DNA of 64,000 bases from Bacteroidales bacterium. GTDB taxonomy: Bacteria > Bacteroidota > Bacteroidia > Bacteroidales > JAADJA01. The stretch spans positions 1-64,000 of the forward strand of contig JAIOZL010000007.1 of assembly GCA_021740645.1 (NCBI GenBank). Reading direction: 5' to 3'. A program made the position numbers and the translations under genes. The notes under the pieces were generated by a model. The model ran no database searches. It was given only the letters and a program-made list of their open reading frames with translations, and was not told where the DNA came from. Below, in pieces: positions 18,378 to 28,900 of the stretch; the first letter of the stretch is position 1; every line of letters begins with the position of its first letter.

Positions 18378-21300
18378 CTAACCATCAAACCTTGGAAATT
18401 CGATAGTAAATGTGGTTCCTTTTCCTTCTTTTGATTCAAAACTAATTTTTCCGCTTGAATTGGTAATAATGTTTTTCACCATTGCCAAGCCTAAACCCAT
18501 TCCTCCTGATTTTGTTGTAAAATTCGGAGAAAAAACCTTTGCCTTCTGATCATCAGGAATTCCTTTACCTGAATCGGTAAATGATATCAAATGGACTTTA
18601 TCATCAGAAACTATCTTGATGCTGATAAGACCATTGTCATTATTGCCGATAGCCTGGAGAGAGTTTTTAATAAGATTATTAAAAACCCTGAGTAATTGCT
18701 CTTTATCACCAAATATCATACAGGAATTTGTTTGCCTGAATTCGAATTCGATATTTGGGGAAATGTCTTTATACAAATCGATGGCATTAGAAATAACCTC
18801 GATTAAATTAACTTCGGCAAAATTAGACCTTGGCATTTTTGCAAAATCAGAGAATTCTGTAGCAATGATTGAAAGTGAGTTAATTTGTTCAACAATAGTT
18901 CTGGTAAATCTCTTCAGGCGATCGTCCCAATCAGGAGACTTTTCATCCCAGGCCTTTTGAAGATATTGCACACTTAATTTCATGGGAGTGAGTGGGTTTT
19001 TGATCTCATGTGCTATCTGTTTTGCCATTTCCCGCCAGGCACTTTCTCGTTCCGATTTTGCCAGTAACTGAACGCTTGAAGCTAATTCATCTACCATGCG
19101 ATTGTATTCAACAACCAGGCTACCTATTTCGTCATTCTTTGACCAGGCAATTTTTTCTTCCGATTTACCCAGTTTCAGTTGACTGATTTTTTCACGCAAC
19201 AATTGTAGTGGTTTGGTAATGTAATTCGAAATTATTAAAGCAATATAGATAGCCACCGCAATTAAAATCACATAAATATTTATAAATGCTACTAAAAAAT
19301 CAGAAATTTCCTTAGTCAATTCTTCTTGCTTGGCAAAATAGGGAAGATTAATATAGCCTATAAGGTTATTGTTTACGTTTATAAAAGGGAGATATGCAGA
19401 TAAAAATGGATACTCCGCAATTTTTTCTTCATGAATGAAAAGTGAAGCTTTTTTATAATTCAGATTTTGAAAAGCTTTAGGATCCATTTTATTTGACAAT
19501 AACCTCTTATTAAAAATTTCGCTACGGGATGAGGCCAATAAAGTACCTTCAGGGCTATACAGATTAATATCAGTAAAAAATACAAGTGAGAATTTATACA
19601 ATAAGTCTGATAAATAAAGCTCCATATCTGCAGTTAAAACTGGCTCCTCAGCTAATTTATGTTCGAGTTCAATGAGAACTGAATGTGCTTTCTCGCTGAG
19701 AATGGATTCATTTTTATCCTTATTCAAGGAGATTATATAATATACTGATGAAATCCCAATAAATATAAATGAAGCAAATATTAAGGCTACAATTGAAAAT
19801 TGCAGTCTTTTTTTTAGATTAATCTCTCTAATATTAAACTTATAAGGGGTTTTTAAAAACGACAAAAGGAAAACTGTAAACAACCCAAAAAATATTGAAA
19901 TGTAGGAGAAGGGTGAGACTATATCCAGAAAATTGGGGTTCTTATTACTAATAACCACCGTAAACTGTTCGTTAACTTTGTAAAATAAATGGCTATAATT
20001 GTCAATGCTTCTAAAGTTATCCTTACTACTTTCTTCAGATTGAAAAGCAATCTCCATTGGATAAAAATAGTTCCCATTCCTATAAATCAGTTCGCCATTT
20101 TTATAAAAAGCAAAGGCATACTCCTTCCAAATTGAACGGTCAGAATTTCTACTGTCAATTAAAAGCTCTGGATATCCGAGGCCTCTTGGAATATTTTTAG
20201 AATATAGTTCAACAAATATTTTGACATTTATATTATATGGAGTGAAATCAAAAACAGCAAGATAATTTCCAGTAATGTAGATATAGTCGATTATAAATAG
20301 ATTATTAACACTGGTTGTATTTCCATAATCATTCACCAGGGATTCAAAATATTCAAAACAGTTTACGTTGATATCGTCAGGTTGAACATCTAAAAAAAAC
20401 TTACTATCACATATTGTTATGTACTTATCGTAGTCTTCAAATCCATCGTTAAAATAGATCTCATTGATATAGTTTTTAATATCAGCATCAATTGAATCAG
20501 GTTTGAGTCTATTAATTATTTCCGGATTGGAAAAGATGTTTTCACGAATAAGTGAAATTTTATATTCAAGGAATGGGTCCTGCTGCTCCGATAAGGTTTG
20601 AGCATAAATGATTCGGTTTTCCTTTTCTTTATGGTTGTTTAAGACAAAAAGTAAATATGTGGTAAAGGCCGCAAATAAAAGAATTTGAATAATGCTGAAA
20701 CTAAAGCTTATTTGATCATATTGCGTATTCAATTTTTTTAAATTCCAAACACTTAGTAAAAAAACAAATAGAAAAATATAATTGTAAAGATCATTATCAA
20801 TAAGACAAAAATGCACTGTGGCAGCTGCCACTAAAAAAATGAAAACAATAATTGAATATTTACTGAATGATTTATAAAAGTCAATAATATTAATCATCGG
20901 TTTGAGGCTAGCGAAAATAAAGGAGGATATTAATAGGGAAATGCAAGCAAAAGCTATAAAGCTAAATTCGTTGATGTTGGAGATATAATTTAAATTAAAA
21001 TTTATAGATGAGTTGATTACCAGTGTTTTGACAAGATATATTAAGCCTTCAAATATAGCTAAAATCACAAATAATGTAATGACAGTAATCAGAAGTTTCT
21101 TAAGTTCAGTCTTACTCCCATAAAAAGTTTTTTCCCATTTGAATTTAAAAAATGCAATTGCGATTGAAATCAAGGAAATACTGTTTAACAGTAAATCACC
21201 CAGGGAGGGCAAATATGTTGTGCTTGCAAAGTACTCCGGGCTAAATAATTGCGTAGAATATATATGTTCAGGGTATCTGAAATAGAAAACAAGGGCTCTT

Positions 21301-22064
21301 ACAATAAATACATCCAGCACAAATACAAATACTAGCGACCATTTAAGATTATATACCAATAAAATATGTTTGTATATACAATATAGAAAAGCATGTATAA
21401 ATATGTAAGATAAAAGGAAAAGGAAAATAAAAATGAATTGCATCTTCTTCCCGGGGACTGGTTTAACAGGATAAATAAGTGAAAAAAGGTATTCGCCACC
21501 CTCATTTAGGATTTCATATCCATTTTCATCATAGTTTATTTCAACAACATCAGGCAGGCACTTACTTGATGGAAATTCACTTTTAAGATATTGATTTTGG
21601 TATTGATATTGCGATTTTACTAAATAGGTAACAATGATTTTGAATCCTTCTTTTTGGTTCGATTTAAACAAATAATGACCATTAGATAAAAAGCCTGCTT
21701 CACGAATAAAATTTTGTTCATCAATTAATTCTTCCGAATGAATAGAATTGTCAGACCAATATATTAGGCTATCAAAATAAAAGATGAACAAATTAAGATC
21801 ATTATATTTTTCAATGATGTGGTTTAAATTTTTAAAATAATTTACAGTATCCGAAATATTTTGAGTTTTAATTGCGCACTCATTTAATAATTTATCTAAT
21901 TGTTTTGATTGATAATAAATCTCTTTTTGAAATTTTTTGGTCAATTTTTCCGGAGTGTTTTGAATAAAGAAAAGTGATGAAAATAATAATTCTGTCAAAA
22001 TTGAAATTACCAGCAAAAAAAGGTAAAATTTTATCTTGTTTTTGAATATCAACCTTATAACCAT
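18378..22064 (-). CDS. Very large multi-pass sensor histidine kinase with HAMP domain (NtrY-like)
   Basis: A 1228-residue inner-membrane histidine kinase. An N-terminal membrane helix (about 12-30) and an extracytoplasmic loop are followed by about eight further helices (about 205-480) and a second large extracytoplasmic region (about 490-720). Another helix pair (about 725-780), a Cache-like sensor region (about 785-930), a last helix and a HAMP linker (about 960-1010) come next. The kinase core starts with the H-box IAHEIKNPLTPMKLS (His about 1017) and has N-box NNLIKNSLQAIG, G1 DSGKGIPDD and G2 GGMGLGLAMV. The H-box and HAMP arrangement is that of NtrY-type kinases. No response regulator gene lies in the window, so the partner is unknown. 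Confidence 0.9.
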   Translation of the reverse strand: MVIRLIFKNKIKFYLFLLVISILTELLFSSLFFIQNTPEKLTKKFQKEIYYQSKQLDKLLNECAIKTQNISDTVNYFKNLNHIIEKYNDLNLFIFYFDSLIYWSDNSIHSEELIDEQNFIREAGFLSNGHYLFKSNQKEGFKIIVTYLVKSQYQYQNQYLKSEFPSSKCLPDVVEINYDENGYEILNEGGEYLFSLIYPVKPVPGKKMQFIFIFLFLLSYIFIHAFLYCIYKHILLVYNLKWSLVFVFVLDVFIVRALVFYFRYPEHIYSTQLFSPEYFASTTYLPSLGDLLLNSISLISIAIAFFKFKWEKTFYGSKTELKKLLITVITLFVILAIFEGLIYLVKTLVINSSINFNLNYISNINEFSFIAFACISLLISSFIFASLKPMINIIDFYKSFSKYSIIVFIFLVAAATVHFCLIDNDLYNYIFLFVFLLSVWNLKKLNTQYDQISFSFSIIQILLFAAFTTYLLFVLNNHKEKENRIIYAQTLSEQQDPFLEYKISLIRENIFSNPEIINRLKPDSIDADIKNYINEIYFNDGFEDYDKYITICDSKFFLDVQPDDINVNCFEYFESLVNDYGNTTSVNNLFIIDYIYITGNYLAVFDFTPYNINVKIFVELYSKNIPRGLGYPELLIDSRNSDRSIWKEYAFAFYKNGELIYRNGNYFYPMEIAFQSEESSKDNFRSIDNYSHLFYKVNEQFTVVISNKNPNFLDIVSPFSYISIFFGLFTVFLLSFLKTPYKFNIREINLKKRLQFSIVALIFASFIFIGISSVYYIISLNKDKNESILSEKAHSVLIELEHKLAEEPVLTADMELYLSDLLYKFSLVFFTDINLYSPEGTLLASSRSEIFNKRLLSNKMDPKAFQNLNYKKASLFIHEEKIAEYPFLSAYLPFINVNNNLIGYINLPYFAKQEELTKEISDFLVAFINIYVILIAVAIYIALIISNYITKPLQLLREKISQLKLGKSEEKIAWSKNDEIGSLVVEYNRMVDELASSVQLLAKSERESAWREMAKQIAHEIKNPLTPMKLSVQYLQKAWDEKSPDWDDRLKRFTRTIVEQINSLSIIATEFSDFAKMPRSNFAEVNLIEVISNAIDLYKDISPNIEFEFRQTNSCMIFGDKEQLLRVFNNLIKNSLQAIGNNDNGLISIKIVSDDKVHLISFTDSGKGIPDDQKAKVFSPNFTTKSGGMGLGLAMVKNIITNSSGKISFESKEGKGTTFTIEFPRFDG

Positions 22065-22193
22065 GTTAAAGCGTATATTTCATTGTATATCTGATAATAA
22101 AAAAGAGCTATTTTAAACATTTCTAACGGTACAAAAGCATAAACCAAGCCATCTTTATCCAAACGGCTTAAAAGTTTATTATACGCTCTAAAA

Positions 22194-23084
22194 TTAGTCA
22201 ATTTCTTTCTTGAAGAGATAAGTTAGGCTAGAGTAATTATGTTTTGTAAATCTTGCAATAATATTTGAAACCAGGCCAGTTAAAATAGCCTTAATAATAT
22301 TTCCCTTTCCATTTTTGTATTTTTCACTCAATATACTTACATAAAATGAATCAAACTTCATAGGTACTCTTCTTTCTAATCGATAATGATGATCTTTAAA
22401 AAGCCGCCATATTTGCTTTGGAGAGAAATGGTATACGTGCCTTGGTAAATCATAAGCTGCCCAATGCTCACGATATTTTTTTGCATCATAAGAGGCAAAA
22501 TTAGGCACTGCAATAATTAGAGTCCCATTATCTTTGAGAAGTCTGGATATTTGTTTTATTCGGTCTTGTATATCGTAAACATGTTCTAATACATGCCACA
22601 TGGTAATAATATCAAAACTCTTAGGTGGTAGGATATTGAGTGAAGGTTCATCCAAAATATCTATTTTATATTTTTCTATAGATACTTTTCTGGCTAATTC
22701 ATTTGGTTCAACTCCTGTTACCTTGTAGCCATTTTGTGCGACAGCAAATAAAAACTCTCCGGAACCTGAACCAATATCTAAAATAGCTCCCTGGGTATTA
22801 ATCTTTTTTATGAGTTGAATTTTTCGAGTAATAGTATAAGTTCGTATAGCTTTATATAGTTTATTAATTATTCCTTTACTCGTATTCGTGTGAGAAATAT
22901 AATCAGGAGATGTATAATATTTATCAATGTTTGATCTTTCAGGTCGTGGATTCGTAAACCTTAATCCGCATTCCGCACACTCATCAATTTTAAATTCTTC
23001 TTGCGACAGAAAATAATCCTTGGTAATAATAAATTCTTTAAACTGTTTACTTCCGCAAACCTGACATTTATAAATATGCTCCAT
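22194..23084 (-). CDS. Class I SAM-dependent methyltransferase with N-terminal zinc ribbon
   Basis: 296 residues. The N-terminus has two Cys pairs (CQVCGS and ECAECGLRF, about residues 6-40) typical of the zinc-binding segment found in many Methyltransf_23-type enzymes that modify sugars or small molecules. The Rossmann methyltransferase core follows: motif I ILDIGSGSGEFLF, acidic GVEPN, and motif IV FDIITMWHVLEHV, with a C-terminal extension of hydrophobic character. The substrate cannot be predicted. It lies 29 bp after the stop of mnmG on the same strand, with one parS site between them. Confidence 0.85.
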   Translation of the reverse strand: MEHIYKCQVCGSKQFKEFIITKDYFLSQEEFKIDECAECGLRFTNPRPERSNIDKYYTSPDYISHTNTSKGIINKLYKAIRTYTITRKIQLIKKINTQGAILDIGSGSGEFLFAVAQNGYKVTGVEPNELARKVSIEKYKIDILDEPSLNILPPKSFDIITMWHVLEHVYDIQDRIKQISRLLKDNGTLIIAVPNFASYDAKKYREHWAAYDLPRHVYHFSPKQIWRLFKDHHYRLERRVPMKFDSFYVSILSEKYKNGKGNIIKAILTGLVSNIIARFTKHNYSSLTYLFKKEID

Positions 23085-23092
23085 TCTATGGT

Positions 23093-23108
23093 TGTTTCAC
23101 GTGAAACT
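23093..23108. other. parS-type centromere site, copy 1
   Basis: TGTTTCACGTGAAACT matches the bacterial ParB-binding consensus TGTTTCACGTGAAACA at 15 of 16 bases. Its 14-bp core GTTTCACGTGAAAC is a perfect palindrome. It lies in the 29-bp gap between mnmG and the methyltransferase gene. An identical 16-mer sits on the other side of mnmG. Confidence 0.85.
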
Positions 23109-23113
23109 GTAAT

Positions 23114-24988
23114 TTATTTTCCCAGATAAACTGTTAATACAGATATATCAGAAGGTGAAATTCCTGCTATTCTAGAAGCTTGACCAATAGTATCCGGTCT
23201 CAGTTTCGTAAGTTTTTCTCTGGCCTCATATGATAATGACTTTAGGGCAAAATAATCTAAATCTGGTTTCAGCTTGAATTGATCAAGTTTTCCAAGTTTA
23301 ACAGCTACTTCCTGCTCTTTTTCAATATATCCACCATACTTAATTCTAATTTCTGCCTCTTGCAGTACATCACTGATTATCGATTTATCAAAAGTTTGAA
23401 TAAATCGGTATAAGGGCTCATATTCAATTGAAATATCTTCAATTGAAACCTGAGGGCGCAAAATTAGATTTACCAGCCTGGTTTTTTGACTTAAGGGAGA
23501 AGTATTCGTTTTTTCAAGAATATTAAAAGCATCCTTTGGAGAAATACTTTCCATATTCAGGAATTTGATTAATTTCTCTATACTCTCAAGTTTCTTTTTA
23601 ACTATTTCAAAGCGATCATTTCCAGCCAGGCCAATATTCCCTGACCGCTCGGTCAATCTGATATCTGCATTGTTTTGTCTCAATAGTATACGATATTCAG
23701 CCCTTGAAGTAAACATACGGTACGGTTCATCAACTCCCTTATTTACCAAGTCATCAACCAAAACACCAATATATGCTTCAGATCGAGATAGCACAAATGA
23801 CTCCTTATCATTTATTTTCAAATGTGCATTAATTCCAGCTATTATTCCTTGTGCCGCGGCTTCCTCATAACCAGTAGTACCATTAATTTGTCCGGCAAAA
23901 TAAAGGCGCTCAATCCTTCTGGTCTCTAAGGTATTTTTTAACTGAACGGGATAAAAAAAGTCGTATTCAATTGCATATCCAGGTCTGAAAATCTTCGCAT
24001 TCTCAAACCCTTCTATATTCTGAAGCGCTTCATATTGGATGTAATCCGGTAAGGAAGATGAAAACCCATTTATGTAATATTCGATTGAGTCTCTTCCTTC
24101 AGGTTCAACAAATAACTGATGATAGTTTTTATCAGTAAACCTATCTATTTTATCTTCAATAGAGGGGCAGTATCTTGGTCCAATTCCTTCAATTCTACCA
24201 TTAAACATTGGTGAATCATTAAAGCCTTTTTTTAAGATATCATGCACTTTTTGACTAGTGTAAGCCATGTAACAATTTCGCTGATCTGTTAATCCTGGTG
24301 TATCTGTGAAACTAAACTTTCCGGGGTTTTCATCCCCTGGCTGTACAGCTAATTTAGAAAAGTCGATTGTTCGTCCATCAACTCTAACAGGAGTTCCGGT
24401 TTTCATTCTATCTGACTCAAACCCGAGTTTCTTGAGATTCTCAGTTAATCCCGTAACTGCTTTCTCAGCAATCCTGCCCCCACCAAATTGCTTTCTCCCT
24501 ATGTGTATAACGCCATTTAGAAAAGTTCCATTAGTTAAGATGACAGATTTAGATAAAATTTCATGGCCCATTTGCGTTTTAACTCCAATTATCCTTTTAT
24601 CTTTTACAAGTAAACCAATTACTACATCCTGCCAAAAGTCAAGGTTAGGAATTCCTTCCAAAATTTTTCTCCACTCCATCGAAAACAGCATCCTGTCGCT
24701 TTGCGCCCGAGGACTCCACATAGCAGGACCCTTTGACTTATTCAACATCCGGAACTGAATCATCGTTCTGTCGGTAACGATACCTGAATATCCTCCTAGC
24801 GCATCTATCTCACGAACCATTTGTCCCTTTGCTATTCCGCCCATGGCAGGATTACAAGACATCTGGGCAATATTAGCCATATTCATGGTAATGAGTAGTG
24901 TTGCGCTACTCATATTAGCGGCCGCTGCTGATGCTTCGCAACCAGCATGTCCACCACCCACAACTATAACATCATATGTTTTAAACAT
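23114..24988 (-). CDS. mnmG: tRNA uridine-5-carboxymethylaminomethyl(34) synthesis enzyme MnmG
   Basis: A FAD-dependent enzyme which, with MnmE, installs the carboxymethylaminomethyl group on the wobble uridine of certain tRNAs. I start it at the ATG at 24988; the track's start two codons earlier is a TTG. About 624 residues, the family's usual length. The N-terminal FAD-binding motif is DVIVVGGGHAGCEA. GIGPRYCPSIEDK (about 270-282) and the GYEEAAAQG flavin-binding motif (about 370) are both GidA signatures. A C-terminal helical GidA-associated domain for MnmE/tRNA binding is complete. The gene is bracketed by two parS sites, within 9 bp of its start and 6 bp of its stop. MnmE is not in the window. 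Confidence 0.97.
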   Translation of the reverse strand: MFKTYDVIVVGGGHAGCEASAAAANMSSATLLITMNMANIAQMSCNPAMGGIAKGQMVREIDALGGYSGIVTDRTMIQFRMLNKSKGPAMWSPRAQSDRMLFSMEWRKILEGIPNLDFWQDVVIGLLVKDKRIIGVKTQMGHEILSKSVILTNGTFLNGVIHIGRKQFGGGRIAEKAVTGLTENLKKLGFESDRMKTGTPVRVDGRTIDFSKLAVQPGDENPGKFSFTDTPGLTDQRNCYMAYTSQKVHDILKKGFNDSPMFNGRIEGIGPRYCPSIEDKIDRFTDKNYHQLFVEPEGRDSIEYYINGFSSSLPDYIQYEALQNIEGFENAKIFRPGYAIEYDFFYPVQLKNTLETRRIERLYFAGQINGTTGYEEAAAQGIIAGINAHLKINDKESFVLSRSEAYIGVLVDDLVNKGVDEPYRMFTSRAEYRILLRQNNADIRLTERSGNIGLAGNDRFEIVKKKLESIEKLIKFLNMESISPKDAFNILEKTNTSPLSQKTRLVNLILRPQVSIEDISIEYEPLYRFIQTFDKSIISDVLQEAEIRIKYGGYIEKEQEVAVKLGKLDQFKLKPDLDYFALKSLSYEAREKLTKLRPDTIGQASRIAGISPSDISVLTVYLGK

Positions 24989-24996
24989 TACCAATA

Positions 24997-25012
24997 TGTT
25001 TCACGTGAAACT
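24997..25012. other. parS-type centromere site, copy 2
   Basis: A second TGTTTCACGTGAAACT, identical over 16 bases to the copy at 23093, just upstream of the mnmG start and 1.9 kb away. The flanking bases differ, so the identity is confined to the site itself, as expected for a selected protein-binding site and not for a duplicated segment. Confidence 0.85.
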
Positions 25013-25034
25013 AACGAACTTTTCTGAGAATTTT

Positions 25035-25463
25035 TTACACGAGCAAAGATAGGTAATAATCTTCCTTTTTGCGCATCATTTCGGCCTCTTCCGCAGTTTT
25101 ATCATCATATCCCATAAGGTGCAAAATACCATGAATCATTACCCGATGCAGTTCGTTAACAAAAGTTGTGCGGAATTGTTTTGCGTTTTCTTTAACGCGA
25201 GGTATACTTATATAAATTTCGCCTGAGATTTCCTTTGTGTTCTCCGACTGTTCAAAAGTGATTACATCGGTCAAAGTTTTATGGCTTAAGTATCTGACAT
25301 TCAAATCATAAAGATATTTATCTGAGGAGAAAATAAAATTAATTTTTCTCAAATCTAGATTCTCTTTTGCAATTGAATCAGCAATCCAAGTACGAATTTT
25401 ATTTTTGTTTCTAAGAAGAAAATTAATCTCTTCAACAAAAAACAAGATATTCTTTCTATTCAC
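25035..25463 (-). CDS. ybeY: Endoribonuclease YbeY (rRNA maturation factor)
   Basis: A 142-residue zinc-dependent RNase involved in 16S rRNA 3'-end maturation and ribosome quality control. The metal-binding motif reads HGILHLMGYDDKT (about residues 110-122). The third ligand position, His in proteobacterial HGxLHLxGxDH, is Asp here. I recall this as the usual Bacteroidota form (GYxDKT) and not a defect. The start is a GTG giving MNRKNILFF. The gene is 46 bp upstream of mnmG with a parS site in between, and 15 bp after the RsbW-like gene, so all are probably co-transcribed. Confidence 0.92.
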   Translation of the reverse strand: MNRKNILFFVEEINFLLRNKNKIRTWIADSIAKENLDLRKINFIFSSDKYLYDLNVRYLSHKTLTDVITFEQSENTKEISGEIYISIPRVKENAKQFRTTFVNELHRVMIHGILHLMGYDDKTAEEAEMMRKKEDYYLSLLV

Positions 25464-25478
25464 TTGTTAATTAGTGGT

Positions 25479-25970
25479 TTACTGCTCTATTTTTTGTTGA
25501 GATTGCGGAGTACTATATTCCTTGAACTTTTCCATTCTATCAATAGAGGTTTCAATGTTAATGCTGGAAATCCTAAATCCAATTTTGATTTCATTTCCTT
25601 TTTCATTGAAACTAATATCATCAGCCAAAGACTTAATTAGAAAGAGTCCCCGTCCTGGAAATGTTTTTTCCTTTCCATCATCTTTCACATTAGGTATAAT
25701 TGAAGGGTTAAAACCTTCTCCTTCATCCCTAACACTAAAAGCAATGCCTGTTGCGGATCTTTCCATTTGAATGGTGATCTTTTTTTCAGGAACATTTTTA
25801 TTTCCGTGTATTAATGCATTATGGAAGGCTTCTGTTAATGACACAGTAACACAACCGATGTAGTTGTGATTTAATTTATACAAATCACACACATCTTCGA
25901 TCATTTGTTCAAGCTGGTTAATGCTTTCGGCAACCGATCGTAAACTTAAAATTTTTTGTTCGTTTTTCAT
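25479..25970 (-). CDS. RsbW-like ATP-binding protein (GHKL ATPase, anti-sigma/serine kinase type)
   Basis: 163 residues with a single HATPase_c_2-type domain: N-box SLTEAFHNALIHGN (about 45-58), G1 FSVRDEGEGFNPS (about 88-100) and G2 PGRGLFLIKSLAD (about 120-132). These are the features of RsbW/SpoIIAB-like proteins, which act as serine kinases and anti-sigma factors. No anti-anti-sigma (STAS) partner or PP2C phosphatase is in the window, so the target is unknown. Its ATG overlaps the stop of the DUF4175 gene by 4 bp (ATGA), indicating translational coupling. It lies in the operon before ybeY. Confidence 0.85.
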   Translation of the reverse strand: MKNEQKILSLRSVAESINQLEQMIEDVCDLYKLNHNYIGCVTVSLTEAFHNALIHGNKNVPEKKITIQMERSATGIAFSVRDEGEGFNPSIIPNVKDDGKEKTFPGRGLFLIKSLADDISFNEKGNEIKIGFRISSINIETSIDRMEKFKEYSTPQSQQKIEQ

Positions 25971-28900
25971 TGTCCTAATAATTCATCAAAGTTAAAAAAG
26001 TACTGGTCTACTTTCTTTTTGTAAAATGGTTGTAACGCTGGTGGAACCGTTCTTAAAAATTCCACTTCGTTTTTATGTACCCTCTTATACTTAAATATTT
26101 CTTCAGGGTTACGAGAAAAACTATTTTTTGATTCTACTGATTCACGCTTCTCATCCTTTTCACGCTCAAGCTCTGCTTTTTCTGATTTTAGTAGGCGTGT
26201 AAGTATCTGTTTTTGGCGATCCAATGTTTCCTTAGTAATTAATTTATTCACCAGGTCGGATTCAGACTTTTCCATTTCATTCATAATTCTTTTGAGCTCT
26301 TTGCTACTACCGAATTCTCCATCTTTCTCAAGCTGTTCAGACATTTCACGTAGTTGATTCCGTATATATTCCTGCTGGGCTGCCGAGCGGGCCAACTGTT
26401 CACTTAAAGATTGACCGCTTTTACCTTGTCCCTGTTGTTTCTTACCACCATCATTCTTTTTCCCAGACTTCATTTGATCTATTTGCTTATTCAGCTGTTC
26501 TTGCAATTTTCGCAAAGATTGTATTGAACCTTGACCCTGACCTGGTTTAGGCATACTGCTTTTACAAGAACCATTACTAGGCATGGCCATCATTTGCTGC
26601 ATTTGATTCAGGGTTTCTGATAGCATCAATGCTAAATTGTTAATGGATGTCATGCTATACTGTTGCTTAACAGAGGCTTGACCAGTCCTTCGGTTAGTTA
26701 AGGCTTCAATGCCTTCATTTAGATTTTTAGTTATTGTCGTCAGCTCTTGCGTTACGAAAGGTTGTATCATAATTTGCCGCTTACTAAGTGCATATAATGA
26801 ATCTTCTACGACCTTCAGATCATCCTTTAAGTTTTTCTGTTCCTGAATTAATCCCGTGTATTGAGGATTGTTAATATTAATCTCATTTGTTCGGTTAATT
26901 AACTCTTCCTGGTTAAATGATAATTGTATCAAGTTTTCAAGAATAGTTCTTAAAGCTACAATATCCTCTGCCATCCCTTCAGATATCAAATCTTGCTGCA
27001 TTTTTAATAAAGATTGAGCCATTTTACTCATCGATTCTGAAGTCTTTTTTTGAGATTCCGCGGCTTTATTTCGCTTTTCCTTTTCAAGTTGTTGTTGGCT
27101 ATCCTCCATTTCTTCACTAATTTGCTCCTGATCTTCCTTCAATTCATCAAAATCATTCGGTTGTTCCATCTCCTCATTCATCTTATTCAAGTCTTCCAGC
27201 TCTTTTTTCACATCATCGAATTCCTCAGCTATTTTTCCTTGTTCCTCTTTTATTTCTTCAAGTGGGTTATCCTTTTTCTGAGTATCTGTGCTCAACTCCT
27301 CCTGTTTCTTAGCCAATTCGTATAGTTTATCAATTGTTTCATCCAGTTTTTGCTCAAACTCAAGCTGTTTGAATAATTCCAGGTTTCGGTCCAGGGCTTT
27401 TTCTAACTCTTCATTGGTTAACTTCATATCATCCAACAGTTCATCCACCTTTTCTTTGTCTGCTTCTTCCATTAATTTTTGCAACTCATCAAATAACTTC
27501 TTTAATTCTTCATTTTGCACTAACTTTTCAAATAATTCTTCTAGTTGCTTTTGTTTCTCTAATATAGATTCATCAATTTCTTTATACTGTTGTTCCTTTT
27601 GTGATTTTGTGATATTTTCTTTCTGTATATCTTCAATTTTGTTCTCCAAAGCTTGCTGTTGTTGAAGCAAGTCGCGTATTTGCTCCTTATCCTCCCAATT
27701 CAATTCTTTTTTATCAATTAATTTTTTCTGAATTTTCTCAACTTTATTCTGTAAGTCTCTAATATCTTTAATGGTTTCTTCTATCTCATCCTTTATCTTG
27801 TCGTTTGACTTCTCTTTTTCCTCATTAACTTCTTTTAGATCAGGAATTTTAAGAACTTTGACATTCGACTTTGTCGCTTTAAATCCATTAATCTGATCGT
27901 TATCGAAAACTTCGAAATAATAGGATAAAGCTTTTGCAGCAGGAATTGCTAATGAAGTAAAATCGAAATGATAGAAAAACTCCTGAGATGTTCCAAATTT
28001 ATTCAATAAAATTGTTTCCTGCAAAACATTGGATTCGTTTTCCGTATTTATTACAAACCTTAAACTGGAAAAACCATAATCATCTTGAATTGCACCATTA
28101 AAATATAACTGGTTACTAAAAATTGAGTCTTGATACTCATCAATAAAAATTTGAGGATACCTATCAGGTAACACTCCCAAAGTATAAGACAATGAATCCG
28201 GACTATCGATAAACTGGTTGGAAGATGAAATAGAATAAACATAGTCTTTAAAGAATCGATCACTATAAGAAAATTTACCAATTTTACCTGGTTTTAAAAC
28301 AATGGTGCTATCAAAATGCAAATAAACTTTCTCTGTATTCTCTGTTGTAAAAATCCAGGTTACTTTGCTACCTTCTGGAACAATATGGTCACCAATATTA
28401 CGAATCACCTCATCCTGCTTACCTGTATATTCCGGGTAATCTAATTCCACCTCAAAATCAATGATAACGGGCTTAGGTAGAACTTTGAGGTTATAAACGC
28501 CTGAAGTATATGGCTCAGAAATAAGTTGGAAATTCGTCCCCTCTTGTACATTATTAAAAATATGCGAAAACTTATTATGACCTAGTTTATTAAGCTTGAT
28601 CATCATATTATCAAGCCGTAAAAATACTTTCTCAGGCAGCACCTCTCCTTTCGCCTTTACAGATAGTTCATAATCGCTGTACTGCATTACCTCCAGCTTT
28701 TCATTGGTGATGATCAAGTCAAATGGTAGCTCAACTTCATATTCCGATGCATAATGAATTAAGCGATCAGCTGGATCGGTAATAATCTTTGGACTTGCCA
28801 GAAAGATCACTAATAAAACCGAAACAGGTATGATTAAATACCTCAAGTACCTTTTATTAACCCGAAAATTTACAGCAGCCTGAAAAGGGATCGGTTTCAA

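Noticed and set aside
24306-24758. 150-residue plus-strand ORF opposite mnmG
   Set aside because: Antisense shadow of a highly conserved gene; no domain is recognisable.
25479-25970. The RsbW-like protein as the anti-sigma partner of the ECF sigma factor at 48.8 kb
   Set aside because: The genes are 23 kb apart, and ECF factors normally pair with a membrane anti-sigma of another fold; there is no evidence for the link.
27050-27665. Plus-strand ORFs of 91 and 125 residues inside the DUF4175 gene
   Set aside because: Low-complexity Phe/Leu and Ser/Asn/Phe runs are the antisense shadow of the Glu/Lys/Gln coiled-coil codons.
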